DNA of 64,000 bases from Streptomyces tagetis (GCF_018069565.1 NZ_JAGPNL010000001.1:186001-250000), one strand, 5' to 3'; counted from the first letter of the stretch, positions 8,300-17,013 are shown. Numbers and translations: made by a program. Notes: generated from the sequence alone by a model not told the origin.

Positions 8300-8698
8300 A
8301 GTCCGGTTCCTGCGGGCACAACTCGGGCGCGCAGGTGCGCTCGGACGAGGGCTTGTGCGGCGGTGACGCGGTCGGGGTTCTCGTCGGTGGCCTCGGCAGC
8401 GTCGAAGGCCGGGATGCCGCCCAGCCCGTGCTCCGCGTCGTCGAAGTTGCCCAACCTGGTCTTCGGTGCGGGAGACGCCGCGTAGGCGTCGCTGCCCCTG
8501 TCCTGCCGGTCGGAGAAGATTGGGTGGGTACCAGTCCTTCGTGCCCACGACGACGAGGACCTTCGGGGTCATCCCCTCGAAGGCGGTCGTGGCGAGCGGT
8601 GCGTAGGGCTGGGCCGCCGGGCCGTTCAGATCCGCGCCCCGGCCGGGCGCGGCGATCATGACGCGGGCGCCGAACCGCTCGGCGAAGAAGGAGGGCAT
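8300..8698 (-). pseudogene. Alpha/beta-hydrolase C-terminal remnant
   Basis: Read leftward, one frame gives FEGMTPKVLVVVGTKDWYPP, the strand and acid-loop region of an alpha/beta hydrolase. A second frame continues the same protein as GNFDDAEHGLGGIPAFDAAE, which holds the catalytic-histidine context (EHGLGG), followed by a helix ending near 8305. A frameshift lies near 8500, and the nucleophile-elbow half of the enzyme is absent. The fragment is therefore a 5'-truncated, frameshifted hydrolase or chlorophyllase-like gene. It sits between the methylase remnant and the HTH gene and adds to the picture of repeated insertion and decay at the left edge of the island. Confidence 0.55.
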
Positions 8699-8827
8699 CC
8701 CTTCGCCCTCCGATTGCCGAACAGCAGTGGAGAACCGTGCGGCGCACGTCGGCGGCGAACGGCCCGTCGTAGGAGGCAGGGCCGTGCGGCTCCGTGGCCG
8801 ATGCCACGGAGCCGCACGGTGGTTACG

Positions 8828-9103
8828 TCAGAAGCCGACGCTCGGATCGTCTGTGTCCTCTTCCGGGTCCACGCTGTACAGCGGGCGGTCCTCGATCCCC
8901 AGGGCGCGCATCAACTCGTTGGTCGGAATCCTGTACCTACGTCCGATGCGGAGGACGGGGCAGGGGAACTCGTGCTCGCGGATCAGCCGGTACGCGGTCG
9001 TCGAGCCGATTCCGAGTGCTCGGGCCGCCGTGCGCAGGTCCACTGCGACGGGCAGGTCGAACATCTCCGTGAAACTGAGGCGGCCCTCTGCCGGGTCCTT
9101 CAC
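8828..9103 (-). CDS. Excisionase-like helix-turn-helix protein
   Basis: A 91-residue protein with an HTH_17/MerR-like DNA-binding core, DLRTAARALGIGSTTAYRLI (residues 22-41), then a wing (LRIGRRYRIPTNELMRALGI) as in recombination directionality factors and many mobile-element regulators. The C-terminal tail is acidic (PEEDTDDPS). The GTG start at 9103 overlaps the stop of the upstream gene as GTGA and has GGGGAGG upstream. In Streptomyces integrative elements such a protein normally sits immediately before a site-specific integrase gene; none is present here, only hydrolase and methylase remnants. It may be a relic of a lost mobile element, or a local repressor of the upstream gene pair. Confidence 0.75.
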   Translation of the reverse strand: MKDPAEGRLSFTEMFDLPVAVDLRTAARALGIGSTTAYRLIREHEFPCPVLRIGRRYRIPTNELMRALGIEDRPLYSVDPEEDTDDPSVGF

Positions 9104-9867
9104 CCTCGCCTCCCCGCAGGGCGGACCGGCCGGGTGTCCGCGCGGCGCCCGGGGCGTCGCCTCTTCCCGGGGCTGTGACCCGCCGAACGGTCCTGCGACC
9201 CGTCGTCGGTGTCGATGAAGATTCCCTGTCGGCGCAGATGCTCCGGGCGCACCCGGAATCGCAGCGGTGCGCACAGCCCGTCCGGGCCGTCCGGACGGTC
9301 GACCCGTACGTCCAGGCTCTCCGCCGTCGGAGCGTCCGCCTCCTCGCCGGACGCAGTGAGAGCGTGCTCCTCGGTGATGCGTTCGATCTGGGTGGAGGGA
9401 AGCTCCCGCAGCCCTTCCCGGGCGAGATGCCACGCCCTGGCGCGCGCCGCGTGCAGCAGGGAGGAGTCGGTGAGACAGCTCGCGCCGTCCCGATCCGCCA
9501 GCTTCTCCAGGAGAGCCAGGACCATCTCGGCCTCCACGTCCGACCGGTCGGCCCGCAGGCGCGTGCAGACCCGGTGGACCGTCCCGGTCAACCGGGGCAG
9601 GGCCAGCCAGATCGCCAGGAGTTTCCCCGTGCTGTCTGGAGTCAGGTCGCTCTGCGCCGTGCGGATGACCTCCTTCCAGACCGCGGTGGCGAATTGCGGG
9701 TCGGAGCCGGGGCCGTACAAGGCCTCGTGCGTCTCGGCGGCGGTCAGCCGGACCGGATCAGCCTCGTCGGCGTCCGTGCGGACGAGCACGAAGACCGCGT
9801 CACTGATCCGGGGATCGTCGAAGTGCCGCCTCATCGAGGCGAACGCACTGCTGTGCGGTGGATACAT
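9100..9867 (-). CDS. Conserved hypothetical protein, partner of the HTH gene
   Basis: A 255-residue soluble protein I do not recognise. The middle (about residues 95-190) is helical with many Leu/Ala positions (GKLLAIWLALPRLTGTVHRV, AEMVLALLEKLADRDG, ARAWHLAREGLREL). The C-terminus is a charged Arg/Pro-rich tail (GKRRRPGRRADTRPVRP) typical of disordered regions. I start it at ATG 9867 (MYPPHSSAF), where an AGAGGA sequence lies about 10 bases upstream; a longer frame to 10026 reads through apparent untranslated leader. It is translationally coupled to the excisionase-like gene. The 305 bases upstream (9868-10172) hold no gene, only its presumed promoter and a terminator hairpin. Confidence 0.7.
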   Translation of the reverse strand: MYPPHSSAFASMRRHFDDPRISDAVFVLVRTDADEADPVRLTAAETHEALYGPGSDPQFATAVWKEVIRTAQSDLTPDSTGKLLAIWLALPRLTGTVHRVCTRLRADRSDVEAEMVLALLEKLADRDGASCLTDSSLLHAARARAWHLAREGLRELPSTQIERITEEHALTASGEEADAPTAESLDVRVDRPDGPDGLCAPLRFRVRPEHLRRQGIFIDTDDGSQDRSAGHSPGKRRRPGRRADTRPVRPAGRRG

Positions 9868-10131
9868 CAGGAAATGTCCTCTCTTCGGACTGCGGAAACC
9901 TGAGTCCGGAGGTGCTGGAGATACCGAGATGCTGGACGAGGTGGGGTCCTGCGGTGGGGACGTACCGCCGCATATCCGCGTCAAGCGGAGACGAGTCCCA
10001 CCAGCCTCACTTTGATGCGTGAGCATGCGGTAGTGGTCTTCTCGACCAGGTAACGCCGCCTTTGACCGCGGGCGTGTGACAAGCGCGGCAGCCAGGCCGC
10101 GAGCTCGTCGGTGACGAAGTTCGCGAGGCTG

Positions 10132-10160
10132 GTGGGTGCCCGTACAGAACGGGCACCCAC
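10132..10160 (-). terminator. Perfect 12-bp terminator hairpin
   Basis: GTGGGTGCCCGT (10132-10143) pairs perfectly with ACGGGCACCCAC (10149-10160) across a 5-base loop. It lies 12 bases beyond the stop of the leftward small gene at 10173, so it probably ends that transcript. No T-tract follows, which is usual in Streptomyces. Confidence 0.7.
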
Positions 10161-10172
10161 GAACTGTTGCGC

Positions 10173-10331
10173 TCAGGCGGTCTCGGAGGGCGGGGTGTCC
10201 GGCGCCTCGGTGGGCGGGGTCGCCGGGGTGGTGTCCTCGGTCCGGACGGCCGCCCGCCGGCGGCGGCTCGGCGGCCAGTCGGGGGACTGGCGCAGACGGG
10301 CTGCCCGGCGGTTGCGCTGACGGCTGTTCAT
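10173..10331 (-). CDS. Small arginine-rich protein
   Basis: A 52-residue protein starting MNSRQRNRRAARLRQSPDW, with a strongly basic N-terminal half (RRRRAAVR near residue 24) and an acidic/Pro-Thr tail ending in SETA. GAGAGGAACC lies about 11 bases upstream of the ATG at 10331. No domain is recognised; basic N-terminus plus disordered tail would suit nucleic-acid or membrane-surface binding. It is divergent from the STAND gene (245 bases apart) and has its own perfect terminator, which supports it being a real expressed gene despite its size. Confidence 0.55.
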   Translation of the reverse strand: MNSRQRNRRAARLRQSPDWPPSRRRRAAVRTEDTTPATPPTEAPDTPPSETA

Positions 10332-10576
10332 CGGGTTCGCGGTTCCTCTCTGATGAGTCGATGGATGACTAAGCCGCCGTTTCCTGCTTCTGCGAGCGGC
10401 TGGTGCCATCGTGCCCGGGGGTGAAGCGGGGCCGCAGAGCGAAAACTGAGGGATAACTGAGTCCCCGGGGGGCGTGAAGAAGCAAGCGCGTGTGAAGCGG
10501 CACAGCGCGGTGCACAGATGAAGGAGCGCCGGCGAGGGGCCGGATCACGGACTGCGGCGCGGTGAGGGGGAGGGCG

Positions 10577-13336
10577 ATGGAGGGGTACGTGCTGGGCCCG
10601 GTGCGAGCCGAAGGGGACGGCGGCAGGAGGGTGGTCGAAGGGTCGAAGGTGGCGGCCCTGTTCGCGCTCCTGGTGACCTCGCCAGACTGTCGATGTAAGA
10701 GGAAGGACATCGCCGAAGTCCTCTGGGAGGGCGTCGAGGACGTCGGCGATCTGGTTAACCGCGTCGTCGCCGACCTGCGGAAGCGGCTGGGCCAGGGGTC
10801 CGTGCCCCATAGCGGCAAGTCGGGTTACTGCACGCTCCGCGTGCCGGTGGGAGACGTCGACTTGCTCCGTTTTCGCGAAAAGGTGAAGCAGGCTGAGGGG
10901 CTGACCTGCAAAGCGCAGTTCGAGCTGCTCGGCGCGGCCTTGGAGGAGTGGGACGGCGAGGACGAACCGCTGCACGGACTGTCCGAGACCGGCTTCCACT
11001 TGCGTCGGGAGGAGCTACGGGCCGAGTTGATGGCCGCCGTGTACGCGCGGCTGGACGCGGCCTACAAGTCCAGGGAGGTCAAATGGCTGCGCGAGGAGAC
11101 GGAGAAATGGTTCGAGCGCGCGCCGGAATTGCCCCAGATCTTCCGATTCTACCTGCTCGCCCACGCAGACCTGCCGGAGTCCCAACGTGAGCGGCTCATC
11201 AAGAAGTGGGAGAAGCGCAACGGAAAAGCGGGTGTCGATGTACAGAGCGCCATTGACCAGGTCCGGGGAGAGGGCCGCCGGCCGGGCGGGGCGCTCCTGC
11301 CCCCCGTTCCCGACCAGTTGCCCGGCGGCAGGCGCAAGCCGATCGGGCAGGACGGGCTGATCGGTGACCTCTTCGAGGCCGTGTGCGAGGAACAGGACGC
11401 CGGCAATCTGGCGCTGGTCCTGATCAGCGGCATGGCGGGCGTCGGGAAGACCACGGTGGCCGAGAACCTCGCCGGTCGGCTGCGGGAGCGGTTTCCCGAC
11501 GGGGTGCTGCGCGGCGAACTGAACGGATTCGCCGACGGAGATGTGCGGCCCACCGAACCGGACGAGATCCTGGACGGCTTTCTGGCGGCTCTGCCGCCCT
11601 ACACCACGGTGACCGGAACGGAGAGCAAGAGCAACGCGCTGCGGTCGGCGCTGGCCTACCGGTCGGTGCTCATCGTCCTCGACGACGCGCTCAGCGCCCA
11701 GCAGGTGCTGCCGCTGCTTCCCGGAGACGGTACCTGCGCCGTGATCGTCACCAGTCGTAACGACCTCTTGCGGCTGCAGTCCGAGAGAAAGGTGCTGTTC
11801 CGCAAGATGGAGCCGCTGCACGAGGCGGACGCCTTGGAGGTACTCCAGGAGAAAGTGTCGGCCGAGGACCGGGCCAAGCACGCCGTGCCCTTCAGCAAGC
11901 TGGTTCACCTCTGCGGTCGGCTGCCGTTGGCCCTCGTGGTGGTGGCCCGGCTCTTGGAGGTCGGTGCGCGTCCGCTGCACACCCTCCCTGCCCTGGTGCG
12001 GGAGATGGAGAAGGAGCTGGAGCGGGCGAAGCTGGACACCCTGGACCTGCCCGAGCACGAACTGTCGGTCCGCGCCGCGCTCAACTGCTCCGTGCGCGTG
12101 CTGAATGAGGAAGCCCGGCTGCTGCTGTGGCAGCTCGCCGTCCACCCCGGGCCCAGCGCTTCCTGGGAGGCGGTGATGGATCTGGGACGGGCAGTGGACG
12201 AAGGGACGCGTACCGACCGGGCCCTGGTGGACCTCGTGGCGGCGAACCTGGTGGAAAATCACGGCGACCGCTACGGGCTGCACGACCTCGTGCGGGCCTT
12301 CGCCCTTCGGCACGTGCGGCCGGTGCCGAACGGAGAGAACGCGGAGATCGAGCGGGCGACCGTACGACAGGTGCTGGAACACCAACTGCACAACGTCTGC
12401 GCCTGCGACCGGGTGCTCGACCGCGAACGCACCCTGCCCACCGGCGAGCCCGGAGCGGTCAGGGTCACCGACCCTGCGGACCTCGCGGAGGCGATGGCGT
12501 TCCTGGACGAGGAGTACGCCACCGTCCAGCGAGGCATTCATTTGGCGATCAATCGTCGTATCGACCGGTACGTGTGGCTGCTTCCGATGGCCCTGGTCAT
12601 CTACCAGTGGCGCCGCCGCCTGCTCGATGATGCGCGGCAGAACCTCCGGCACGCCGCCGAGGCGGCGGAAACAGTCGCCGGTCCGGTCGATCGCGCCATG
12701 GTCCACCGGTCGCTGGCAGGGACCCACTGGCGGCTCGGTGAGTACGACTTGGCGGTGGGCGCCCTGCGCAGGGCCGTCCGGCTCAGCGAGGAGGACCGCA
12801 GCGCGGAAGGCCGGCTGAGTCTGGCCCGTACGCTGCACCGGCTCGGGCTCACCCTGCGCAAGCAGGACGACCTGACGGGAGCGGACGAAGTGCTGCGCCG
12901 TGCACTGGAGTTGTGCCGGGAGGTGTCCGACCGGGTCGGGAAAGCGGCTGTTCTGAACGTCCTCGGCGCGATCCACCTCGACCGGGGCGAGCACGAGCGG
13001 GCGCTCCGTCGGTGCGCCGACGCCCTGCGCGTGGTGGAGCGCACGACGGAGCGCAGCGGCCTGGCCGATGTGCTGTTCACCCTGGCCAAGGTGCACCTGG
13101 CCCGTTCCGAACGGGACGAGGCCATCACCCTGTACCGGCAGGCCTCCGACATCTACCGCGAACAGGAGAACTGGCCCAACGAGGAGAAAGTACGGATGCT
13201 CTTCGCCGATGTCCTGGTGTCCGCCGGCGACACCGACGCGGCGGTGCGGGAGCTGGAGAGAGTCATCGTGCTGCGTGAGCTGATGGACGGTGAGGGGGTG
13301 CGGGAGGTCCGAGAGCGGCTGGAAGGGCTGAGGTGA
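10577..13336 (+). CDS. AfsR-like STAND regulator: winged helix/BTAD, NB-ARC, TPR
   Basis: A 919-residue protein. Residues 1-95 form an OmpR-like winged helix of the SARP type, followed by a BTAD-like helical domain to about 225. The NB-ARC NTPase follows, with Walker A GMAGVGKTT (K291), Walker B VLIVLDDA (D369, D370), VIVTSR, and the GxP-type GRLPLAL (P450). The C-terminus, from about 700, is tetratricopeptide repeats (LGEYDLAVGALRRAVRLSEE and similar). STAND proteins switch oligomeric state on ATP binding when their repeat domain senses a ligand; AfsR-type members activate transcription after phosphorylation by Ser/Thr kinases. ATG 10577 follows GGGAGGGCG; GTG 10562 is an alternative. It converges on a kinase gene, so kinase-STAND signalling controlling the island, or a STAND defence sensor, are both possible. 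Confidence 0.85.
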   Translation: MEGYVLGPVRAEGDGGRRVVEGSKVAALFALLVTSPDCRCKRKDIAEVLWEGVEDVGDLVNRVVADLRKRLGQGSVPHSGKSGYCTLRVPVGDVDLLRFREKVKQAEGLTCKAQFELLGAALEEWDGEDEPLHGLSETGFHLRREELRAELMAAVYARLDAAYKSREVKWLREETEKWFERAPELPQIFRFYLLAHADLPESQRERLIKKWEKRNGKAGVDVQSAIDQVRGEGRRPGGALLPPVPDQLPGGRRKPIGQDGLIGDLFEAVCEEQDAGNLALVLISGMAGVGKTTVAENLAGRLRERFPDGVLRGELNGFADGDVRPTEPDEILDGFLAALPPYTTVTGTESKSNALRSALAYRSVLIVLDDALSAQQVLPLLPGDGTCAVIVTSRNDLLRLQSERKVLFRKMEPLHEADALEVLQEKVSAEDRAKHAVPFSKLVHLCGRLPLALVVVARLLEVGARPLHTLPALVREMEKELERAKLDTLDLPEHELSVRAALNCSVRVLNEEARLLLWQLAVHPGPSASWEAVMDLGRAVDEGTRTDRALVDLVAANLVENHGDRYGLHDLVRAFALRHVRPVPNGENAEIERATVRQVLEHQLHNVCACDRVLDRERTLPTGEPGAVRVTDPADLAEAMAFLDEEYATVQRGIHLAINRRIDRYVWLLPMALVIYQWRRRLLDDARQNLRHAAEAAETVAGPVDRAMVHRSLAGTHWRLGEYDLAVGALRRAVRLSEEDRSAEGRLSLARTLHRLGLTLRKQDDLTGADEVLRRALELCREVSDRVGKAAVLNVLGAIHLDRGEHERALRRCADALRVVERTTERSGLADVLFTLAKVHLARSERDEAITLYRQASDIYREQENWPNEEKVRMLFADVLVSAGDTDAAVRELERVIVLRELMDGEGVREVRERLEGLR

Positions 13337-13366
13337 TCCGCCCGGTCGGCGGCCGTCGGCTCACCG

Positions 13367-14275
13367 TCAAAGCCGGGGCGGATGCGTGCGGTAGTACTCG
13401 GTCGGGTCCGGGCGCAGGGGCTTCGATGGCCGTTGTGAGCCGAGCTGGGGTAGGTAGCAGCGGAGCCGATCGAACACTTCACGGACATCCGCGGGGCGCT
13501 CCGCCGCCTTCCACCGGACCATCCACAGCGCCAGGGAGGCGAACTCCGGGAGTAGTTTGCCGAGCCGGTCGGCCGGCAGCACAGGGGTGCCCTCTTCCGC
13601 CCGCTCGTCCTGTCCGCCGTAGGGCAGGCGCATCACGGTCATCTCCAGCAGGATGCAGCCGAGTGCGAAGATGTCCGCTTGCCGCGTCAGACCTGACGGG
13701 CACGCGTCGGACTGCTCGGGGGAGGCCCAGCCACGCGTGCCCCGTGCGTATTCCGTCTCTCGATTCGCCACGACCGCGTGGCCCATGTCAATGAGCCGGA
13801 GGCTGCCGTCAGGCTGCACGATGACGTTCTCGGGCTTGAGATCGCAGTGCACCAGATTCCGGTCGTGGACTTCTACCAGAATTTCGCACAGTTGGCCGAT
13901 GACGGCTGCAACGGTCACAGGATCTTTGACGGGCAGGGCCGCCGACAGGACCTTCCGTAGGTGGTGCCCTTCGACGAATTCCATGACCAGGCACCGGCGT
14001 CGCCGGTGTGTCCCCGTGGCGATGACTTCGGGAATTGCCTGGATTCCCGTCAGCATCATCATGCGTGCCCCCTCTTTGAGCAGCTCATCACCGGCCCAGT
14101 GGAAATCGCTCTCGGGTCCGAGGTCCCGGGCCTTCTGCAGCTTCAACGCCACTTTCTGCCCGCTGCTGCGGTCACGCCCGAGGAAAAGGTCGCCTTGGCC
14201 GCCGTCGCCGACCATGTCCAGTACTTCGTAGCGCCTCTCCACATCGCCGACCTCCTCGATCTCCCTCACGGCCAT
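13367..14275 (-). CDS. Hanks-type serine/threonine protein kinase
   Basis: A 302-residue soluble kinase with nearly the whole length being catalytic domain. Visible are the glycine loop GDGGQGDLF (23-31), VALKLQ with K45, catalytic loop HCDLKPEN (D145), metal-binding DMG instead of DFG (D163), activation-segment end GWASPEQ, and DIFALG (201-206). No transmembrane or PASTA segment is present, unlike PknB. The C-terminus is a Pro-rich tail. ATG 14275 follows GGAGGAAAGG. The gene is convergent with the STAND gene (30 bases between stops) and divergent from the nuclease operon, only 33 bases from its start, so promoters must overlap coding sequence. Substrate is unknown; the STAND protein or operon proteins are obvious candidates. 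Confidence 0.88.
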   Translation of the reverse strand: MAVREIEEVGDVERRYEVLDMVGDGGQGDLFLGRDRSSGQKVALKLQKARDLGPESDFHWAGDELLKEGARMMMLTGIQAIPEVIATGTHRRRRCLVMEFVEGHHLRKVLSAALPVKDPVTVAAVIGQLCEILVEVHDRNLVHCDLKPENVIVQPDGSLRLIDMGHAVVANRETEYARGTRGWASPEQSDACPSGLTRQADIFALGCILLEMTVMRLPYGGQDERAEEGTPVLPADRLGKLLPEFASLALWMVRWKAAERPADVREVFDRLRCYLPQLGSQRPSKPLRPDPTEYYRTHPPRL

Positions 14276-14308
14276 CCACCTTTCCTCCGTACGGAAATGG
14301 AGCACGGA

Positions 14309-15871
14309 ATGTCACAGCCATGGCTGCCCCCCGACGGGGTGACCCGCACGTCCGACGTCATCACGGTATCCGCCGGAATGTTCAAGGGGGGAGAGTTCCG
14401 ATGCCCCGCCGCTGACGCTCTCAAGACCCGCGGTTACCACACCACCGACCCCGTACCGCGGCGCCGTGAGCGGTTGGAGCACTTCGCTCTGGGCCCCTTC
14501 ATGGCTGCCTGCGACATCCGTTCGGAGCCTGCCGGCCACCCGCCCCGGACGCGTACCGGGCCCTTGCACGACGGTCTGCGTACCTGGTCGGAGCACGGCG
14601 TGACGTTGTACGAGGCGGCCTTCCCCCTCGACCCGGAACGCCCCCTGCACGAGGTGCCCGAGCCGTGGACGTACCGCTACCGGCCGTCCGGTCCCGACCC
14701 GCGCGACGCTCAGGAGTACCGCCTCACCGTGTGGGGTCGCTGCCTGGCCTCCCCCGACGGTGCCTACCGCGAGCTTCGTCTGCCCGTGCACCGCCTGCGG
14801 GACCTGCCGCCCGACGGGTTCACCGCGGCCGTCGCCCTGGTGCTGGCCGAGGGCGCCCCCGGACCACCGCCGGAGCACGTACGGATCGTGGAGTTCGCGC
14901 TCTTCGACGGCCGTACGCGGGAACTCTTCGCTGGAAGCCGGGAAGAGGCGCGCGCCCGGTACCGCGAACACGGCCCCGCTGCCCTGGCCGGCGTACTGGA
15001 CGGACGGGAATACCGTCCGGGGTCCGCCTGTGGCGGATGCCCCTATCTGTCGGTGTGCCCGGCTCTGCGCACAGCGCCCGGACTGCTGGGCATCGAGGCG
15101 CACGACCGGCCCCGCCGCACCTGGTCGGTCACCAACGGGCGGGCCTACCGAGCCTGCCCGGCGCGTGACCACATGCGCCGGCTGCACCTGCCCACGGCGG
15201 ATTCCGTCGAACGCGAGGTGACGGCCGAGCGCGGCCGGGCGCTGCACGCCTACCTCGCCGAACGGCACGCCCACGGATCGCCTCGGCCCTGCACGGTCGA
15301 GGTCCCCGAGGAGTGGGTGCCGGAGGGATTCGACCTGCCGGCACACGAACGCGCACTCGGCGTCCTGCTGTTGCGGCGGCACGCCGCGGTCTGTCCGCTG
15401 CGGTACGTCGGGGACGGTACGGATGTGCGGACTGAGCCCCGGGTGGTGCGGCACGACACCACCGCCGACGTGGTGGTCCTGGCCGCGCCCGACCTGCTCT
15501 ACCGGGATGCCGGGTCATGGGTGTGGCGCGAGACCAAGACCTCCGTCACCGACCGGCGGTCCGACCGCCCACTGATGGAGCGTTATCCGCAGTTGGCCCT
15601 GGCCGTCGTGCTGATCGCCCGCGGTGACCTGGGCGGTGATCCGTTCCGCGCGCGGGTCGAGCTAGAGGTGCTGCGCCCCGGCGGCGCCGACCTGGAGATC
15701 ATCGATCCCTTCGCCCCGGCCAATCGGGTCACCGCCGAGAAGGTACTGCGGGCGATGGTGGCCGACTGGTACGGGGACGACCAGTACGCGGCCCGGCCCG
15801 GACGCTCCTGCGAGCGGTGCGAAGTGGCCAGCTGGTGCACGGCGTCGTCCGTCAGTGAGGCCGCGGCATGA
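14309..15871 (+). CDS. Tandem Fe-S PD-(D/E)XK (RecB/Cas4-like) nuclease
   Basis: A 520-residue protein opening the pPIWI_RE operon. The C-terminal module looks like an active RecB/Cas4-family nuclease: RGRALHAYL with H313, D395, then E408-T-K410 (the D-xn-ExK catalytic set), and four cysteines C283, C501, C504, C510 for an Fe-S cluster as in AddB/Cas4. The N-terminal module repeats the cysteine pattern with nearly the same spacing (C32, C241, C244, C250) but no ExK, so it seems a degenerate duplicate. Such enzymes cut or process single-stranded or duplex DNA ends. ATG 14309 is preceded by GGAG; ATG 14297 is possible. Stop overlaps the next start as ATGA. Confidence 0.8.
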   Translation: MSQPWLPPDGVTRTSDVITVSAGMFKGGEFRCPAADALKTRGYHTTDPVPRRRERLEHFALGPFMAACDIRSEPAGHPPRTRTGPLHDGLRTWSEHGVTLYEAAFPLDPERPLHEVPEPWTYRYRPSGPDPRDAQEYRLTVWGRCLASPDGAYRELRLPVHRLRDLPPDGFTAAVALVLAEGAPGPPPEHVRIVEFALFDGRTRELFAGSREEARARYREHGPAALAGVLDGREYRPGSACGGCPYLSVCPALRTAPGLLGIEAHDRPRRTWSVTNGRAYRACPARDHMRRLHLPTADSVEREVTAERGRALHAYLAERHAHGSPRPCTVEVPEEWVPEGFDLPAHERALGVLLLRRHAAVCPLRYVGDGTDVRTEPRVVRHDTTADVVVLAAPDLLYRDAGSWVWRETKTSVTDRRSDRPLMERYPQLALAVVLIARGDLGGDPFRARVELEVLRPGGADLEIIDPFAPANRVTAEKVLRAMVADWYGDDQYAARPGRSCERCEVASWCTASSVSEAAA

Positions 15872-17013
15872 GGGCGGGGTCGGCCGGCCGGGCCGATCGG
15901 CCGGACGCCGGCGAGGCGCCCGAGGGCGCGGGCAGCGACCTCTTCGGCGAACTCGCCCGCATGGTGGCGGCTCTCTCCGAGGTCCAGGGGCTCCGCTCCT
16001 TCACCCTGCCCTATCCCGGCCTCGCTCAGCGAGCGCTGGATCACACGGTGATGCGCTGCCTCGAAGCGGGGGAGTCGCCGCCGAGGAGTCTTCCGGAGCT
16101 GTGGGAGTGGTGCCGGATCAGGCCGTCCGACGACTCACTCTTCGCGGTCCCCTCCTCCCTGGTCTCGCCGGGCACCACGCTGGTGCACCCGGTCGGCCGG
16201 ATGCCGACCCGGTCGTGTCTCGAGGTGACCTCGCACGGACCGGGTGGAGGCGTGGCGGCACACGCCCGCGCGCTCCTCGGGGACCTGCACGCGCGGAGTG
16301 GAACGGAAGAGCGCTACCGGCAGTGCCGGGCGTTCCTGGCACGTCACCCGGTCGTCCGCCAGCAGGACCGCTTCTCGCCGGGTTGGAACAGGGCGGTCTG
16401 GAGCCGGGTCAAGAGCCTCTATGGTCCGTTGCCCGAGTTCCTGCTCGTCGACGGAGACTTCCTGTACTGCCCCTCGTGCAGGCTCCCCGCGCTGCCCCGG
16501 GACAGTGCCGTGCCTGTACCCGGACCGTCCGGCACCGGCGCGGAAGCCTGGTGCGAGGGGGAGGACTGCCCGCGCGACGCCCCTCCGCGGCTCATCCGTG
16601 AGCCGGACCAAGCGTGGGTCCTGCAGCGCTCGCTGCGGTGGTACCTCGTACTGCCGCACCGCACCGACGAAGCCGCCCGGGAGGCACTGGAGCGCGCCGA
16701 AGTCGCGTACGAGACCCTGGCCGGTCTTCTGCCCGCCTACCGGCTCAGGGACACCGGCCCCCGCACCGTGGACATCCAGGTGTACGACCGTCTGCAGCCG
16801 ACGCTCCTCGCAGCCCATCTCACCGACAACACACCCCTCGCGGACCGCACCCTCGTCGTGGTCCCCGACGCGCTCGCCGGACGGGACGGCTACCGGCAGG
16901 CCTTCACCGAAGCCCTTCCCGCGCTCCTGCGGGACCGGCTGGTGCTCACCACCCCCATGGATCTCGTGCCCGACCTGGGACGGGCCCGGCGAGAGGAGAA
17001 GGACGATGCGTAG
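15868..17013 (+). CDS. pPIWI_RE-associated Zn-ribbon and REase-like protein
   Basis: A 381-residue protein between nuclease and helicase. The N-terminal half is helical (residues 25-175). A zinc-ribbon-like set follows: C201-x2-C204 and C229-x4-C234. The C-terminal domain (about 260-375) resembles, from memory, the restriction-endonuclease-like domain associated with pPIWI_RE modules: a strand with VDIQVYD (D302, Q304, D307), then LVVVPD and LVLTTPMDLV strands. Related proteins I recall carry a lysine (DVKD) where this one has Q304, which could mean lost or altered catalysis. ATG 15868 overlaps the previous stop (ATGA), and its own stop overlaps the helicase start by 8 bases. Identity is inferred from context and domain order, not from a search. 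Confidence 0.6.
   Translation: MRAGSAGRADRPDAGEAPEGAGSDLFGELARMVAALSEVQGLRSFTLPYPGLAQRALDHTVMRCLEAGESPPRSLPELWEWCRIRPSDDSLFAVPSSLVSPGTTLVHPVGRMPTRSCLEVTSHGPGGGVAAHARALLGDLHARSGTEERYRQCRAFLARHPVVRQQDRFSPGWNRAVWSRVKSLYGPLPEFLLVDGDFLYCPSCRLPALPRDSAVPVPGPSGTGAEAWCEGEDCPRDAPPRLIREPDQAWVLQRSLRWYLVLPHRTDEAAREALERAEVAYETLAGLLPAYRLRDTGPRTVDIQVYDRLQPTLLAAHLTDNTPLADRTLVVVPDALAGRDGYRQAFTEALPALLRDRLVLTTPMDLVPDLGRARREEKDDA

Noticed and set aside
16244..17005. Upstream extension of the helicase frame
   Set aside because: It overlaps the REase-like gene in another frame, is Arg/Ser/Pro-rich, and ATG 17006 has a good ribosome binding site.
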